The notes beneath the pieces are model-generated. The model worked only from the letters and a program-made list of their open reading frames with translations, did no database searches and was not told the DNA's origin. The position numbers and the translations under genes were made by a program. Positions 46,195 to 56,956 of a DNA stretch of 64,000 nt are shown here, piece after piece. Origin of the DNA: Nitratireductor thuwali (GTDB taxonomy: Bacteria > Pseudomonadota > Alphaproteobacteria > Rhizobiales > Rhizobiaceae). The stretch lies in assembly GCF_036621415.1 (NCBI RefSeq), contig NZ_CP030941.1, forward strand, positions 2,974,001 through 3,038,000, read 5' to 3'. Position 1 is the first letter of the stretch. The number at the start of each line of letters is the position of its first letter.

Positions 46195-46575
46195 CTATCT
46201 GCGCCCGTCGATGGACAGCCTGCCGGGGCCGAAAGCGGCCAGCACCAGCAGCCCGCCCGTCATCGACATGTTCTTCATGAACTGGATCGCCTGCATCTGG
46301 TCGGCAAAGTCGAAATGCGCGATGAAGCTCGAGCCTACCGTGAACAGGGCAAGCAGGATGGCGGCGATGCGGGTCTGGAAACCCACGGCCACGGCAATGC
46401 CGCCGAAAAGCTCGAGCACGCCCACGAGCACGGCGGTGACCATCGGCAGCGGAAGCCCCAGGCTTCCGAAATAGCCGGCGGTGCCGGAAAGGCCGGTAAG
46501 CTTGCCATAGCCGGAAATGATGAAGATGAGCGCGAGCAGGATGCGGCCCGCGAGAACGAGAAGGTTATTCGTCAT
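46195..46575 (-). CDS. DoxX family membrane protein
   Basis: 126 residues from ATG 46575. Four membrane helices: LVLAGRILLALIFIISGYGKL, PMVTAVLVGVLELFGGIAVAV, IAAILLALFTVGSSFIAH and MTGGLLVLAAFGPG. The GYGKL and ELFGGIAVAVGF features are those of the DoxX/YphA group, small inner-membrane proteins sometimes tied to sulfur or redox stress. An upstream start at 46695 is less likely. Monocistronic with its own terminator. Confidence 0.88.
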   Translation of the reverse strand: MTNNLLVLAGRILLALIFIISGYGKLTGLSGTAGYFGSLGLPLPMVTAVLVGVLELFGGIAVAVGFQTRIAAILLALFTVGSSFIAHFDFADQMQAIQFMKNMSMTGGLLVLAAFGPGRLSIDGRR

Positions 46576-46870
46576 GAGATGACTTCCGTTTGTTAATGCC
46601 GGAGCGGCTTTTATGTCGGTTTGCCGCGATGGGAAATAGCTGGTTTCATTGACAAAGCGTTTACCGTAGACGCTTGAAGACCCGCTGCGGAACATTCTCG
46701 GCGATCGCGGATTTTCAGCCCGCGGGCGTGCGCCGTGTCAACCGGACGCGACGGCACGGGGCACAGGTCGGTTTTTCCGGTTTCCCGCCTGGCCATGGGA
46801 ATGGCACCCACCCTTGTCCCGTCCGGCGCGCGCCCGGCCGCTTGGGACGGGCGCCTGCCGGACGAAAGCG

Positions 46871-48262
46871 CTATTTGGGCGCGATCATGAGTTCCGGCCG
46901 CACCAGCCGGTCGTAGTCTTCCTCCGACACATGGCCGCTCTTCAGGGCTTCCTCGCGCAAGGTCGTCCCGTTCTTGTGCGCCTTCTTGGCGATCGCCGCC
47001 GCATTGTCGTAGCCGATGGCCGGCGCCAGCGCCGTCACCAGCATCAGCGAGCGCTTCATCAGGTCGGCGATGCGCTCCTCATCCGCCTCGATGCCCTTCA
47101 CGCAATTGTCCGCGAAGGAGCGCATGGCGTCGGTGAGGATGCGGATCGACTGCAGCACGGCGTTGGCGATGACGGGCTTGAACACGTTGAGTTCGAAATG
47201 GCCCTGGCTGGCGGCAATGCTCACCGTCGTCTGGTTGCCCATCACCTGGGTCGCCACCATGGTGAGCGCTTCCGCCTGGGTCGGGTTCACCTTGCCCGGC
47301 ATGATGGAGGAGCCGGGCTCGTTTTCCGGCAGTTTCAGTTCGCCCAGCCCAGAGCGCGGACCCGAGCCGAGAAAACGGATGTCGTTGGCGATCTTGAACA
47401 GGTCCGCGGCCAGCGCGTTGAGCGCGCCATGGAAGGTGTTGAGCGCGCCATGGCTAGCCAGCGCCTCGAACTTGTTGTCGGCCGTGCGGAAGGGCAGGCC
47501 GGTGATCGCGGCCACCTTGTCGGCAAATGCCTTGTCGAAGCCGGCGGGCGCGTTGAGCCCGGTGCCCACCGCCGTGCCGCCCTGCGCCAGAGCGTAGACG
47601 TCGCCCAGCGCGTGCTCGATGCGCTTCGCGCCGAGTTTCAGGGCCGCCACATAGCCCGAGAATTCCTGGCCCAGCGTCAACGGCGTCGCGTCCTGCGTAT
47701 GGGTGCGGCCGATCTTGACGATCCCGTCGAAGGCCTTGGCCTTTTCTTCCAGCGCCTCGGTCAGATGGGCGAGGGAAGGCAAAAGCTCGCCCGCCGCCTC
47801 GCGGCCGGCCGCGATATGCATGGCGGTCGGGAAGGTGTCGTTTGACGACTGTCCCATGTTGACGTGGTCGTTGGGGTGGACGGGCTTCTTCGATCCCATC
47901 TCGCCGCCCAGCATCTCGATGGCGCGGTTGGCGATCACCTCATTGGCATTCATGTTGGACTGGGTGCCGGAGCCGGTCTGCCAGACGACAAGAGGAAAAT
48001 GATCGTCGAGCTTGCCGGCGACCACTTCCCGGGCCGCGGCTATCATGGCCTCGCCGATTTTGCGGTCGAGCTTGCCCAGGTCCAGGTTCACCTCGGCCGC
48101 CGCCTGCTTGACCACCCCCAGCGCCCGGATCAGCGGCACCGGCATCTTTTCCGTGCCGATCTTGAAATTCCCAAGCGACCGCTGCGTCTGCGCGCCCCAA
48201 TAGCGGTCGGCGGCCACGTCGAGGGGGCCGAAAGTATCGGTTTCGGTACGGGTATTGGACAT
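46871..48262 (-). CDS. fumC: Fumarate hydratase class II
   Basis: 463 residues from ATG 48262; the frame continues to 48436 but the family starts with the [12 protein letters not shown] segment. The signature [11 protein letters not shown] is present with its catalytic Ser in the flexible loop, plus [14 protein letters not shown] and [16 protein letters not shown] for substrate binding. Interconverts fumarate and malate in the TCA cycle; oxygen-stable, iron-free. A GC-rich hairpin of no T tract lies downstream. Confidence 0.96.
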   Translation of the reverse strand: MSNTRTETDTFGPLDVAADRYWGAQTQRSLGNFKIGTEKMPVPLIRALGVVKQAAAEVNLDLGKLDRKIGEAMIAAAREVVAGKLDDHFPLVVWQTGSGTQSNMNANEVIANRAIEMLGGEMGSKKPVHPNDHVNMGQSSNDTFPTAMHIAAGREAAGELLPSLAHLTEALEEKAKAFDGIVKIGRTHTQDATPLTLGQEFSGYVAALKLGAKRIEHALGDVYALAQGGTAVGTGLNAPAGFDKAFADKVAAITGLPFRTADNKFEALASHGALNTFHGALNALAADLFKIANDIRFLGSGPRSGLGELKLPENEPGSSIMPGKVNPTQAEALTMVATQVMGNQTTVSIAASQGHFELNVFKPVIANAVLQSIRILTDAMRSFADNCVKGIEADEERIADLMKRSLMLVTALAPAIGYDNAAAIAKKAHKNGTTLREEALKSGHVSEEDYDRLVRPELMIAPK

Positions 48263-48447
48263 GCGAACTCGCTCCGTGTTCAGCAATCGGCCGATCGGCC
48301 CAAGGCGATGGATCTGAAGCGCGGCGTCACTGCCGCTCAGCGTGCTTGTAATGGCGCTAACGGAGCGGCAATGCAACGCCCGACAGCTTTCGGGCGGAAC
48401 GGTTTCAAAGGAGGGGCGGCCATGACGGCCGCCCATTCCCTTGCCGG

Positions 48448-48699
48448 TCAGCGCATTTGCTGGAAGCGCGGCGTCGGTTCATCGTTCTGGTCGCTGGGGC
48501 CGAAGCCTTGAGCGGCAGAAAAACCCGCCGGCTTGCGCGGGGTCCGGGGGGCCCCGACGCTGGACGTAATCGCACTGACGTCGACCGCCATCCGGTCGCG
48601 CGGGCCGGAATCCGGTTCGCTCGGACGGAAGTCCTGCGCCGACGCGGCGGTCAAACCAAGTATGGAAATGACGGAAGTGACAATAATCAGGTTACGCAT
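48448..48699 (-). CDS. Small exported protein of unknown function
   Basis: 83 residues with a strong AAGGAGA ribosome binding site and ATG at 48699. Signal peptide [20 protein letters not shown], cleavage expected near AQD. The mature part (about 60 residues) is Pro/Arg/Ser rich with no recognised domain and is probably disordered. It stands between fumC and groEL as a separate unit. The signal sequence and the ribosome binding site are the reasons to accept it. Confidence 0.65.
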   Translation of the reverse strand: MRNLIIVTSVISILGLTAASAQDFRPSEPDSGPRDRMAVDVSAITSSVGAPRTPRKPAGFSAAQGFGPSDQNDEPTPRFQQMR

Positions 48700-48901
48700 G
48701 AAATAGTCTCCTTAAAAATATAGTAGATTTATCCGGTTTTTGCTTCGTCTATCTAAAGAAGCGCATCCGATTTACGGACGGCATGAGGCAATTTCATGGT
48801 CCGCCGACCATCGTTTCCGCAAGCTGCAATCAACTTTGCGTTATGGCCGGCAACCCTGCTTGCCGCTTTCCCCGGCACCGCGCGGAACCCGCCCGCCAAG
48901 A

Positions 48902-48956
48902 GCGCCCTCAAAGAAAAAGCGCCCTCAAAGAAAAAGGGCGCCCCGTCGGGACGCCC
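48902..48956 (-). terminator. groESL terminator with duplicated descending arm and T tract
   Basis: On the minus strand the stem GGGCGTCCC/GGGGCGCCC (plus 48948-48956 and 48936-48944; one G-T wobble that pairs only in minus-strand RNA) is followed by TTTTT. Beyond it a 17-base unit on the plus strand (GCGCCCTCAAAGAAAAA) is repeated exactly at 48902-48918 and 48919-48935, so the arm-plus-T-run occurs three times in a row. Confidence 0.8.
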
Positions 48957-48984
48957 TTTCCATGTCGGCTTGTCGGGGGTTGGC

Positions 48985-50691
<1,707 letters not shown>

Positions 50692-50694
50692 TTA

Positions 50695-50991
50695 TCAGCC
50701 GATGATGCCCATGATGTCGCTCTCCTTCATGATGAGGAGATCTTCGCCATTGAGCTTGACTTCGGTGCCGGACCACTTGCCGAAGAGAACGCGGTCGCCT
50801 TCCTTCACGTCGAGCGGAACCAGCTTGCCGGCCTCGTCGCGCGCGCCGGAGCCGATGGCGATGATTTCGCCTTCCTGCGGCTTCTCCTTGGCGGTATCGG
50901 GGATGATGATGCCGCCGGACGTCTTCTCCTCGGATTCTACCCGACGTACGACCACACGGTCATGGAGCGGGCGAAAATTCGTCTTGGCCAT
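50695..50991 (-). CDS. groES: Co-chaperonin GroES (10 kDa)
   Basis: 98 residues from ATG 50991. [19 protein letters not shown], the mobile loop [18 protein letters not shown], and [20 protein letters not shown] are standard. Caps GroEL. First gene of groESL, behind the CIRCE element. Confidence 0.98.
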   Translation of the reverse strand: MAKTNFRPLHDRVVVRRVESEEKTSGGIIIPDTAKEKPQEGEIIAIGSGARDEAGKLVPLDVKEGDRVLFGKWSGTEVKLNGEDLLIMKESDIMGIIG

Positions 50992-51054
50992 GTTTTGAAC
51001 CCTTGATTCGGATGATGGAATAGGTTTTCCCTCCACCGGCGCTGCCGGATGGCT

Positions 51055-51081
51055 TTAGCACTCACCTATCGAGAGTGCTAA
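51055..51081. promoter_or_regulatory. CIRCE element (HrcA operator) of groESL
   Basis: TTAGCACTC-N9-GAGTGCTAA, a perfect match to the CIRCE consensus, 64 bases upstream of the groES start. HrcA repressor binding here makes groESL heat-inducible. Confidence 0.97.
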
Positions 51082-51129
51082 TGCGGGCCTGAGATAGTGG
51101 CGACGGGAAAGAGAGTCAAGGCGACCTGT

Positions 51130-51768
51130 TCATACGGGACGTGTGAACCGCTCCCGCTCCGCCTCCACCACCGGCCGCATCGAGCAGCCTTCGATGTGGT
51201 CGTTGACCAGCCCCATCGCCTGCATGAAGGCATAGATCGTCGTGGGGCCGACGAAGGACCAGCCGCGCTTTTTCAGGTCCTTCGAGATGCGCGCCGAGAT
51301 ATCCGTCTTGGGATTGGCCATAAGCGTGGGAAAGTCCAGCAGCGCCGGCCGGGCGTCCGGCCCCGGCTCATGCCGCCAGAAATAGCGCGCCAGCGAGCCG
51401 AACTCCCGGCGCAGCTCGATGGCGCGCTGGGCGTTGTTGATCGTCGAGCGTATCTTGCCGCCATGGCGCACGATTCCGGCATTGGTCAGAAGCCGGTCGA
51501 CATCCTCGTCCTTAAAGCGCGCCACCCGCTCGAAGTCGAACCCTTCGAAGGCTTCGCGGAAGTTCTCCCGCTTGCGCAGGATCGTGAGCCAGGAAAGGCC
51601 GGACTGGAAGCCTTCCAGGCACAGCTTCTCGAACAGGCGGATATCGTCGTCGACAGGCCGGCCCCACTCCTCGTCATGATAGGTCAGGTAGTCCGGCAGG
51701 TTGGCGTGCCAGAAGCATCGCGTCTTCCCGTCAGGCCCCTCGATCAGCCCCGTCCGCTCGTCGCCCAT
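51130..51768 (-). CDS. tag: DNA-3-methyladenine glycosylase I
   Basis: 212 residues from ATG 51768. RCFWHANLPDYLTYHDEEWG supplies the Zn-binding Cys and His; the C-terminal NDHIEGC has the partner His and Cys. QSGLSWLTILRKRENFREAF and FVGPTTIYAFMQAMGLVNDH are characteristic. Removes alkylated 3-methyladenine in base excision repair. Monocistronic, divergent in promoter sense from nothing obvious; a palindromic repeat lies 20 bp upstream. Confidence 0.95.
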   Translation of the reverse strand: MGDERTGLIEGPDGKTRCFWHANLPDYLTYHDEEWGRPVDDDIRLFEKLCLEGFQSGLSWLTILRKRENFREAFEGFDFERVARFKDEDVDRLLTNAGIVRHGGKIRSTINNAQRAIELRREFGSLARYFWRHEPGPDARPALLDFPTLMANPKTDISARISKDLKKRGWSFVGPTTIYAFMQAMGLVNDHIEGCSMRPVVEAERERFTRPV

Positions 51769-51787
51769 GTAACCGTCCTCTGATGGT

Positions 51788-51895
51788 TAGAGCAATTCCA
51801 GGAAAAGTGGAAACCGGTTTTTCCGTCCGGAACTGCGTAAAATCAAACCGTTAGATCATTTGGCCGTTTCACGGAAACGGCCAAATGATCTAACG
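51788..51895. repeat. Intergenic palindromic repeat, copy C
   Basis: Same left hairpin as copies A and B (TAGAGCAATTCCAGG to the matching GGAACTGC), but the right half is a separate perfect palindrome: 20-bp arms at 51851-51870 and 51874-51893 around ACG. The stretch from 51896 to the transpeptidase start shows no further feature. Confidence 0.78.
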
Positions 51896-52142
51896 CATGA
51901 AATCAGTCGTTTAACGGCCGATTCACCAGCTTTTTGAACCGCCGGGTAACCACGCCAAATGGTTTTGTCGTTCTATCGCATTTTATCGATGCGGATTCAC
52001 CATTCGCTTGCCGCCGCCGATGCAGCATCCTGACACGGATTGACGGGAGAACCGCTTTTTCCGTCCGCCGCCACCCGTTTCCCGCGCCAGATTGCGGGAA
52101 GCGTCCTGAAGGCAACCGCGTCGAATAGTAGGAATTACGTCA

Positions 52143-52967
52143 ATGAAGCCATTTCTGTGTGCCGCCGGCCTTGTGGCCGTGCTGCTTTCACCCTGGGGGG
52201 CCCAGGCGCAGAACCGCTATGTCGAGCGCCCGCCGGTTCTGGTCAGTCCCGATCTGTCCGCCCCGTGGGTGATGCAGCTTCGCACCGTGCCCGCCGAGGC
52301 GCAGGCGCGCTACCGCGCCCGGCAGGCCGAACAATATGGCCGCTATGAGGAGAGCCAGCGCCAGATGCAGCGCCGCGTTCCCGTGGCGCAGCCCCGCCAT
52401 GTCGAGCGGCCCCGCCAAGTAGAACGGCAACGCGCCTTTCCGCCCGCCCCGCAGCGATTGCACACCGCCGCCGTTGCGCCGCGTGCGCCACAGCAGCCCG
52501 ACAACCGTATCGACCCGAAATTCCTGCCGCAGGAAGTGAATTACGACGGACCGCACAAGCCCGGCACCATCGTTGTCGATACCGGCCAGCGCTTTCTTTA
52601 TCTCGTGCAGCCCGGCGGCAAGGCGCGCCGCTATGGCGTCGGCGTCGGCAAGGAGGGCTTCTCTTGGTCGGGAACCGAGAAAATCTCGCAGAAGCGCGAA
52701 TGGCCGGACTGGCGTCCGCCGGCCGAGATGATCGCCCGCGAAAAGAAAAAGGGCCGCATCCTGCCCGCGCATATGAAGGGCGGACCGTCCAATCCCCTCG
52801 GCGCGCGTGCTCTCTACCTCGGCTCCACGCTCTACCGGATCCACGGCACCAACGCGCCCTGGAGCATCGGCCGCGCCGTGTCGTCCGGCTGCATCCGCAT
52901 GCGCAACGAAGACGTCATCGACCTCTACAACCGTGTCCAGGTAGGCACCAGGGTCGTCGTCATCTGA
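52143..52967 (+). CDS. L,D-transpeptidase (YkuD/ErfK family), exported
   Basis: 274 residues with signal peptide (LCAAGLVAVLLSPWGAQA, cleavage near residue 23). A Gln/Arg/Pro-rich linker (about 45-118) is followed by the YkuD catalytic domain, with His234 in HGTN and Cys250 in SSGCIRMRN. These enzymes make 3-3 cross-links in peptidoglycan or attach proteins to it; in Hyphomicrobiales they matter for polar growth and anchoring outer membrane proteins. The linker is basic enough to bind the wall. Terminator follows. Confidence 0.93.
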   Translation: MKPFLCAAGLVAVLLSPWGAQAQNRYVERPPVLVSPDLSAPWVMQLRTVPAEAQARYRARQAEQYGRYEESQRQMQRRVPVAQPRHVERPRQVERQRAFPPAPQRLHTAAVAPRAPQQPDNRIDPKFLPQEVNYDGPHKPGTIVVDTGQRFLYLVQPGGKARRYGVGVGKEGFSWSGTEKISQKREWPDWRPPAEMIAREKKKGRILPAHMKGGPSNPLGARALYLGSTLYRIHGTNAPWSIGRAVSSGCIRMRNEDVIDLYNRVQVGTRVVVI

Positions 52968-53016
52968 TCATCGAACGGGGGATGTCCGGCGCGGCGATCG
53001 CCGGGCATACGAAGAA

Positions 53017-53048
53017 GGGCGGCGCCTCGGGAATGCGCCACCCTTTTT
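53017..53048 (+). terminator. Rho-independent terminator of the L,D-transpeptidase gene
   Basis: Arms GGGCGGCGC (53017-53025) and GCGCCACCC (53035-53043), eight of nine pairs, followed by five T. Confidence 0.8.
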
Positions 53049-53073
53049 CATGGTGGCATTACAATCACGATTT

Positions 53074-53268
53074 GCCGCAGCGCCCCTTCGCACCCCCTCT
53101 GCCCTGACGGGCATCTCCCCCCTCAAGGGGGTAGATCATTTCTTCATCAACGTTACTCTTGATTCTTGAATGGTCGAAGATTGGCGAAATCAGTCATGAG
53201 AGCCAATCTCCCCCCTTGAGGGGGAGATGCCCGGCAGGGCAGAGGGGGGTCGCGCAGGGCGCGGCGGT
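53074..53268. repeat. Long interrupted palindrome (rhizobial CCCCCTCTGCCCTG-type repeat)
   Basis: Two arms of about 58 bases (53074-53131 and 53211-53268) are inverted copies; the inner 40 bases (around CTGCCCTG, GGGCATCTCCCCC and CTCAAGGGGG) match almost perfectly, the outer 18 more loosely. They flank about 79 bases. I recall repeats with this CCCTCTG...GCATCTCCCCCTCAAGGGGG look as frequent in rhizobial intergenic regions. With the terminator at 53017 it accounts for the 52968-53313 gap between convergent genes. Confidence 0.75.
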
Positions 53269-53313
53269 AAATCATGACCGTAGAATCAATCTAACCGATG
53301 ACCCCTACAGCCC

Positions 53314-54618
53314 TCACAACGCAATCACATCCGGCTTCGGCCCGCCATAAGCCCAGTCGAGCAGTTGCACCGTGTGCAGGATGGGCATCGCGGTCCCGCC
53401 GGCGATCTGCGTGATGCAGCCGATATTGCCGGTGGCGATCGCCTGTGCTCCCGTCGCCTCGATATTCCGCACCTTGCGCTCGCGCAGCCTCGCCGAAATT
53501 TCCGGCTGCATGATGTTGTAGGTGCCGGCGGAACCGCAGCACAGATGCCCCTCGCGCGGCTCCTTGACGGTGAAGCCGGCGGCTTTCAGGAGATCGCGCG
53601 GCTGGCGCGTGATCTTCTGGCCGTGCTGCATCGAGCAGGCCGAGTGGTAGGCGACCTCCAGTCCCGGCTCGATCGCGGGCTCGGGCAGGTCGAGCGTGGC
53701 GAGGAACTCCGTCACGTCCTTGGCCAGCGCCGAGACCCGCGCGGCCTTGTCCGCATAGGCGGGATCGAGCCGCAGCATGTGGCCGTAGTCCTTGATCGTC
53801 GTGCCGCAGCCCGACGCGGTGATGACGATGGCGTTGAGGCCGCCCCCCTCGATTTCGCGCGTCCAGGCGTCGACATTGCGGCGCGCGAAGGCAAGCGCCT
53901 CTTCCTCGCGTCCCATATGGTGGACGAGCGCTCCGCAGCAGCCCTCGCCCTCGGGCACCACCGTCTCGATGCCCAGACGCTTGAGCAGGCGGATCGTCGC
54001 CGCGTTGATCTCCGGATCGAGCACGGATTGCGCGCAGCCCGTCAGCAGCGCCACGCGGGCGCGTCTGGCGCCTTCGGCTTCATGCCGCCCCGGCTTGGCG
54101 GCCCTTGCCGGTGCGGGCACGTGCGAGGGCGCCAGCGCCAGCATCGCGCCCAGCGGTTTCAGGCCGGGAATAGTCCGCAACAACGGCGCAAAGGGACGGC
54201 CGAGCTTTGCCAGCCTGAGCGCGGCGCGAAACCGGCTCGGATAGGGCAGCACCCGCGCCAGCACGGCGCGTATCACCCGGTCGGGCAGGGGGCGCTTGTA
54301 TGTCTTTTCGATATGCGCCCGCGCATGGTCGACCAGATGCATGTAGTCGACGCCCGAGGGGCAGGTGGTCACGCAGGCAAGACACGAAAGGCAGCGGTCG
54401 ATATGGGTGACGACCTCCTCGTCCGCCGGTCTGTCGTTCTCCAGCATGTCCTTGATGAGATAGATGCGCCCGCGCGGACTGTCGAGCTCGTTGCCGAGCT
54501 CGACATAGGTCGGGCATGTGGCCGTGCAGAACCCGCAATGCACGCATTTGCGCAGGATCTGCTCCGATTCCGCGACATGGGGATCGGCAAGCTGCTCGGC
54601 CGTGAAATTGGTCTGCAT
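53314..54618 (-). CDS. glcF: Glycolate oxidase iron-sulfur subunit
   Basis: 434 residues. Two 4Fe-4S ferredoxin motifs: CVHCGFCTATCP (about 25-36) and CLSCLACVTTCP (about 76-87), then two CCG domains (GEGCCGALVHHMG and HLCCGSAGTYN). Passes electrons from the flavin subunits GlcD/GlcE to the quinone pool. It is the last gene of glcD-toxin/antitoxin-glcE-DUF4870-glcF. ATG 54618 follows the DUF4870 stop by 6 bp. Confidence 0.95.
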   Translation of the reverse strand: MQTNFTAEQLADPHVAESEQILRKCVHCGFCTATCPTYVELGNELDSPRGRIYLIKDMLENDRPADEEVVTHIDRCLSCLACVTTCPSGVDYMHLVDHARAHIEKTYKRPLPDRVIRAVLARVLPYPSRFRAALRLAKLGRPFAPLLRTIPGLKPLGAMLALAPSHVPAPARAAKPGRHEAEGARRARVALLTGCAQSVLDPEINAATIRLLKRLGIETVVPEGEGCCGALVHHMGREEEALAFARRNVDAWTREIEGGGLNAIVITASGCGTTIKDYGHMLRLDPAYADKAARVSALAKDVTEFLATLDLPEPAIEPGLEVAYHSACSMQHGQKITRQPRDLLKAAGFTVKEPREGHLCCGSAGTYNIMQPEISARLRERKVRNIEATGAQAIATGNIGCITQIAGGTAMPILHTVQLLDWAYGGPKPDVIAL

Positions 54619-54624
54619 ATGTGG

Positions 54625-55005
54625 TTACAAAATCCAGCTTTGAGGGTTCTTGATCGGCTCGCGGCGGCTGACGGCCTGCAGCCCGATGACGATGCGCACG
54701 ACGGCCCAGACGGCCACGGCCAGAAGCAGCAGGAATCCGATGCCGACCACCATCAGTATGGCGGAGATCAGGCCGAAGAGGATGCCGATCCAGAAGGTGC
54801 GGATCGCCCAGGTGTAGTGCGTTTCCACCCACGCTTCCGATTTGCCTCGGTTCATATAGGCGAGCACGATGCCCACCAGCGCGGAGATGCCGATGACGAA
54901 GCTGACGAGGTAAAGAACGTAGATGACCTGAATGTTCGTGGGCCCCGGTTCCAGCCAGCCGTCGGTCTTGCGCTGCGGTGCGGGTTCGCTGTTCGGATCG
55001 CTCAT
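54625..55005 (-). CDS. DUF4870-type small membrane protein
   Basis: 126 residues from ATG 55005. Acidic/polar N-terminus (about 1-25), then three membrane helices (VIYVLYLVSFVIGISALVGI, TFWIGILFGLISAILMVVGI, LLLLAVAVWAVVRIVIGLQA) with NRGKSEAWVETHYTWAIRTF between the first two, the feature of the DUF4870/Tic20-like family. It lies between glcE and glcF, 6 bp before glcF and about 37 bp after glcE, in the same transcript. Such genes are known near glcDEF in rhizobia, but the function is not known to me. Confidence 0.85.
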   Translation of the reverse strand: MSDPNSEPAPQRKTDGWLEPGPTNIQVIYVLYLVSFVIGISALVGIVLAYMNRGKSEAWVETHYTWAIRTFWIGILFGLISAILMVVGIGFLLLLAVAVWAVVRIVIGLQAVSRREPIKNPQSWIL

Positions 55006-55042
55006 TTGCCTTCTCCCAATCTTGAAAAACGGTGCCACCCTA

Positions 55043-56281
55043 TCATGCTCTCGATCCACGGCCATGCGCCTGGCCGTTCGGGTTGGCCATGCGCCCGGGG
55101 TTGAGAATGTTCCGCGGATCGAACTGCTCCTTGAGACGCCGCGCAAGCTCCGCCAGTGCCGGCGGCTGCGGCTGAAAGACGGGCAGGGCGGCGCGCAGGC
55201 TTTCCGGCGCCCGCACCAGCGTCGCATGGCCGCCGCCGAAATGGGCGATCAGCTTACGCAATGTCTCCGCTTCGGGGTCGGCTTCCATGCGTAGCCAGAT
55301 CAGCCCGCCCTGCCAGTCGTAATAGGCATTGGCGCCCGCCGCGCGGCGAAAGGCATCGACCAGCCGATGGCCTACCGTCGGCGCGACCGATACCCGCCAC
55401 ACCGGCGCGTTTGACCCATCGGCAAACGGCGCGACATCGCGGATTTCGCGCCACAGCCGCTTGCTGCCGTCCGCCTCGATCGTTTCGCCCGCCCCGTATG
55501 GCTTCAACAGCCGGGCCAGAAGGTCGATGCGGTAGTCGACCGAGGGGCCGAAGCCTTCGACGCGCAGAACCGTGGAGGCCGCCGAAAACGCCCCGCCGAA
55601 AAAGCGCCCCACAACGCCCTCCGGCAGATGCGCCGCGCCTGAGACCTCGCCGCTCGATCCCATCGCTTCCGCCATGGCGCCGGCCGCCCCGGCATCGTCC
55701 AACCCGGCCAGCACGAATGTCCGCTCCGTCTCGCTCGCCGGCAGCACCTTGAACGTGACATCCGTCACCACCGCCAGCGTGCCCCACGAGCCCGCCAATC
55801 CCTTGGACAGGTCGTAGCCGGTCACGTTCTTCACCACCCGCCCGCCGGATTTGAAATTTTCGCCGCGTCCCGAGACGGCATGGATGCCCAGCACATGATC
55901 ACGCGCGGCCCCGGCCTTGATCCGCCGCGGCCCCGACAGATTGGCGCCCAGCATCCCTCCGACCGTCCCGCGCCCGGCCTCCTGTCCCAGCAGCGGCCCA
56001 TAATCGATCGGCTCGAAATCGAACCGCTGGCTGTGCCGGACCAGCATCGCCTCGATCTCGGCCACGGGCGTTCCCGCCTTGGCCGAAAGCACAAGCTCCT
56101 CCGGCTCATACAGCGTGACGCCGGAAAGCTGCGAAAGATCGAGCACATGCGCCGCCTGCACCGGCCGGCCGATGCCGCGCTTGGACCCGTGGCCGGTGAT
56201 CTCCAGCGACGTCTCCTCGTCGACCGCCCATTGAACGGTTTCCAGCACGGCTTCGGCGGTGGCGGGGGTGAAAACGGTCAT
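55043..56281 (-). CDS. glcE: Glycolate oxidase FAD-binding subunit
   Basis: 412 residues from ATG 56281. FAD_binding_4 (PCMH) domain: ITGHGSKRGIGRP, LDLSQLSGVTLYEPEELVLS, then GTVGGMLGANLSGPRR, and a short C-terminal cap ending in the FAD-oxidase C motif LKEQFDPRNILNPGRM. Works with GlcD and GlcF in oxidising glycolate to glyoxylate, which feeds the glyoxylate pathway. ATG overlaps the toxin stop by four bases (ATGA), so glcE is translated by coupling to the toxin gene. Confidence 0.94.
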   Translation of the reverse strand: MTVFTPATAEAVLETVQWAVDEETSLEITGHGSKRGIGRPVQAAHVLDLSQLSGVTLYEPEELVLSAKAGTPVAEIEAMLVRHSQRFDFEPIDYGPLLGQEAGRGTVGGMLGANLSGPRRIKAGAARDHVLGIHAVSGRGENFKSGGRVVKNVTGYDLSKGLAGSWGTLAVVTDVTFKVLPASETERTFVLAGLDDAGAAGAMAEAMGSSGEVSGAAHLPEGVVGRFFGGAFSAASTVLRVEGFGPSVDYRIDLLARLLKPYGAGETIEADGSKRLWREIRDVAPFADGSNAPVWRVSVAPTVGHRLVDAFRRAAGANAYYDWQGGLIWLRMEADPEAETLRKLIAHFGGGHATLVRAPESLRAALPVFQPQPPALAELARRLKEQFDPRNILNPGRMANPNGQAHGRGSRA

Positions 56282-56685
56282 GCGAACGTGTTCGCATGCT
56301 GAGCGGCAAGACCTAATTTGCTGACATGGGTCACGGCCTTGCGGTCGAATGACACAAACATCTCCGAGCCCATTGCAGCACCGGAGCTGGCAATAATTCC
56401 GTCTGCGAAATCCCCGCCGGCCGCAAAGACATCCAATCCGGCTTCCACTACTGGCACCTCGGTCAGAACATTCGCCGAATTGATCAGTACATGCACGGCC
56501 TCGGCGATTTCGCTGCGTGGAAGGCGGTAGAGGCTCCCGAGCACCCAAACGAGTTCAAGGATGCACGGGATCGGCACAATTACCCATTCTGCCGTTGAGA
56601 TTATCTTCAACGCGGTCGCAGCCTGAAGCTCGTCATCCCTTGTTGCCATTCGCACAAGCAAATTCGTGTCGGCGGTAATCCTCAC
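56278..56685 (-). CDS. PIN-domain toxin (VapC type)
   Basis: 135 residues. PIN-domain acidic residues in order: Asp6 in ITADTNLL, Glu44 in PCILELVWVL, Asp95 in GDFADGIIA (with Asp92 close by), and Asp114 in FDRKAV. Such proteins are magnesium-dependent endoribonucleases, often cleaving tRNA. The start overlaps the antitoxin stop by four bases (ATGA); glcE in turn starts in the toxin's last codons. The pair is thus in the middle of the glcD-glcE-glcF operon. Confidence 0.9.
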   Translation of the reverse strand: MRITADTNLLVRMATRDDELQAATALKIISTAEWVIVPIPCILELVWVLGSLYRLPRSEIAEAVHVLINSANVLTEVPVVEAGLDVFAAGGDFADGIIASSGAAMGSEMFVSFDRKAVTHVSKLGLAAQHANTFA

Positions 56686-56936
56686 CTCAACAACCCCGCC
56701 CAGCCCTTCTCGATCACCTCATTCATCTCCTCGATCGTGGCAACCTTGTCGGTCTTGCCAGCCACGATCCCGTAAAAGTCCTCGATCTTGCCCTTTGGCC
56801 GCGCGGCTGTGATCGAAAGCCTTCCGCCGGGCAGCGGGTCGACCTCGATCTTCTGCCCCGGTTGCACACCAAGGTGCTGAAGCAGTTCCTTCTTCAGCGT
56901 CACCTGTCCCTTGGCCGTCACCGTCAGCGTCGTCAT
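56682..56936 (-). CDS. AbrB/MazE-type antitoxin
   Basis: 84 residues from ATG 56936. An N-terminal SpoVT-AbrB swapped-hairpin (TLTVTAKGQVTLKKELLQHL, then GVQPGQKIEVDPLPGGRLSI) binds DNA; the C-terminal helix IEEMNEVIEKGWAGLLR would occupy the toxin. Antitoxin-first order and the overlap with the PIN gene make this a type II VapBC-like module. A perfect palindrome upstream (56957-56990) is the likely autoregulatory operator. Confidence 0.88.
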   Translation of the reverse strand: MTTLTVTAKGQVTLKKELLQHLGVQPGQKIEVDPLPGGRLSITAARPKGKIEDFYGIVAGKTDKVATIEEMNEVIEKGWAGLLR

Positions 56937-56956
56937 GTATCGTCTCCATATCTGCG

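Noticed and set aside
46815..46865. Terminator of fumC
   Set aside because: Nested GC-rich inverted repeats are present but no T tract follows on the minus strand.
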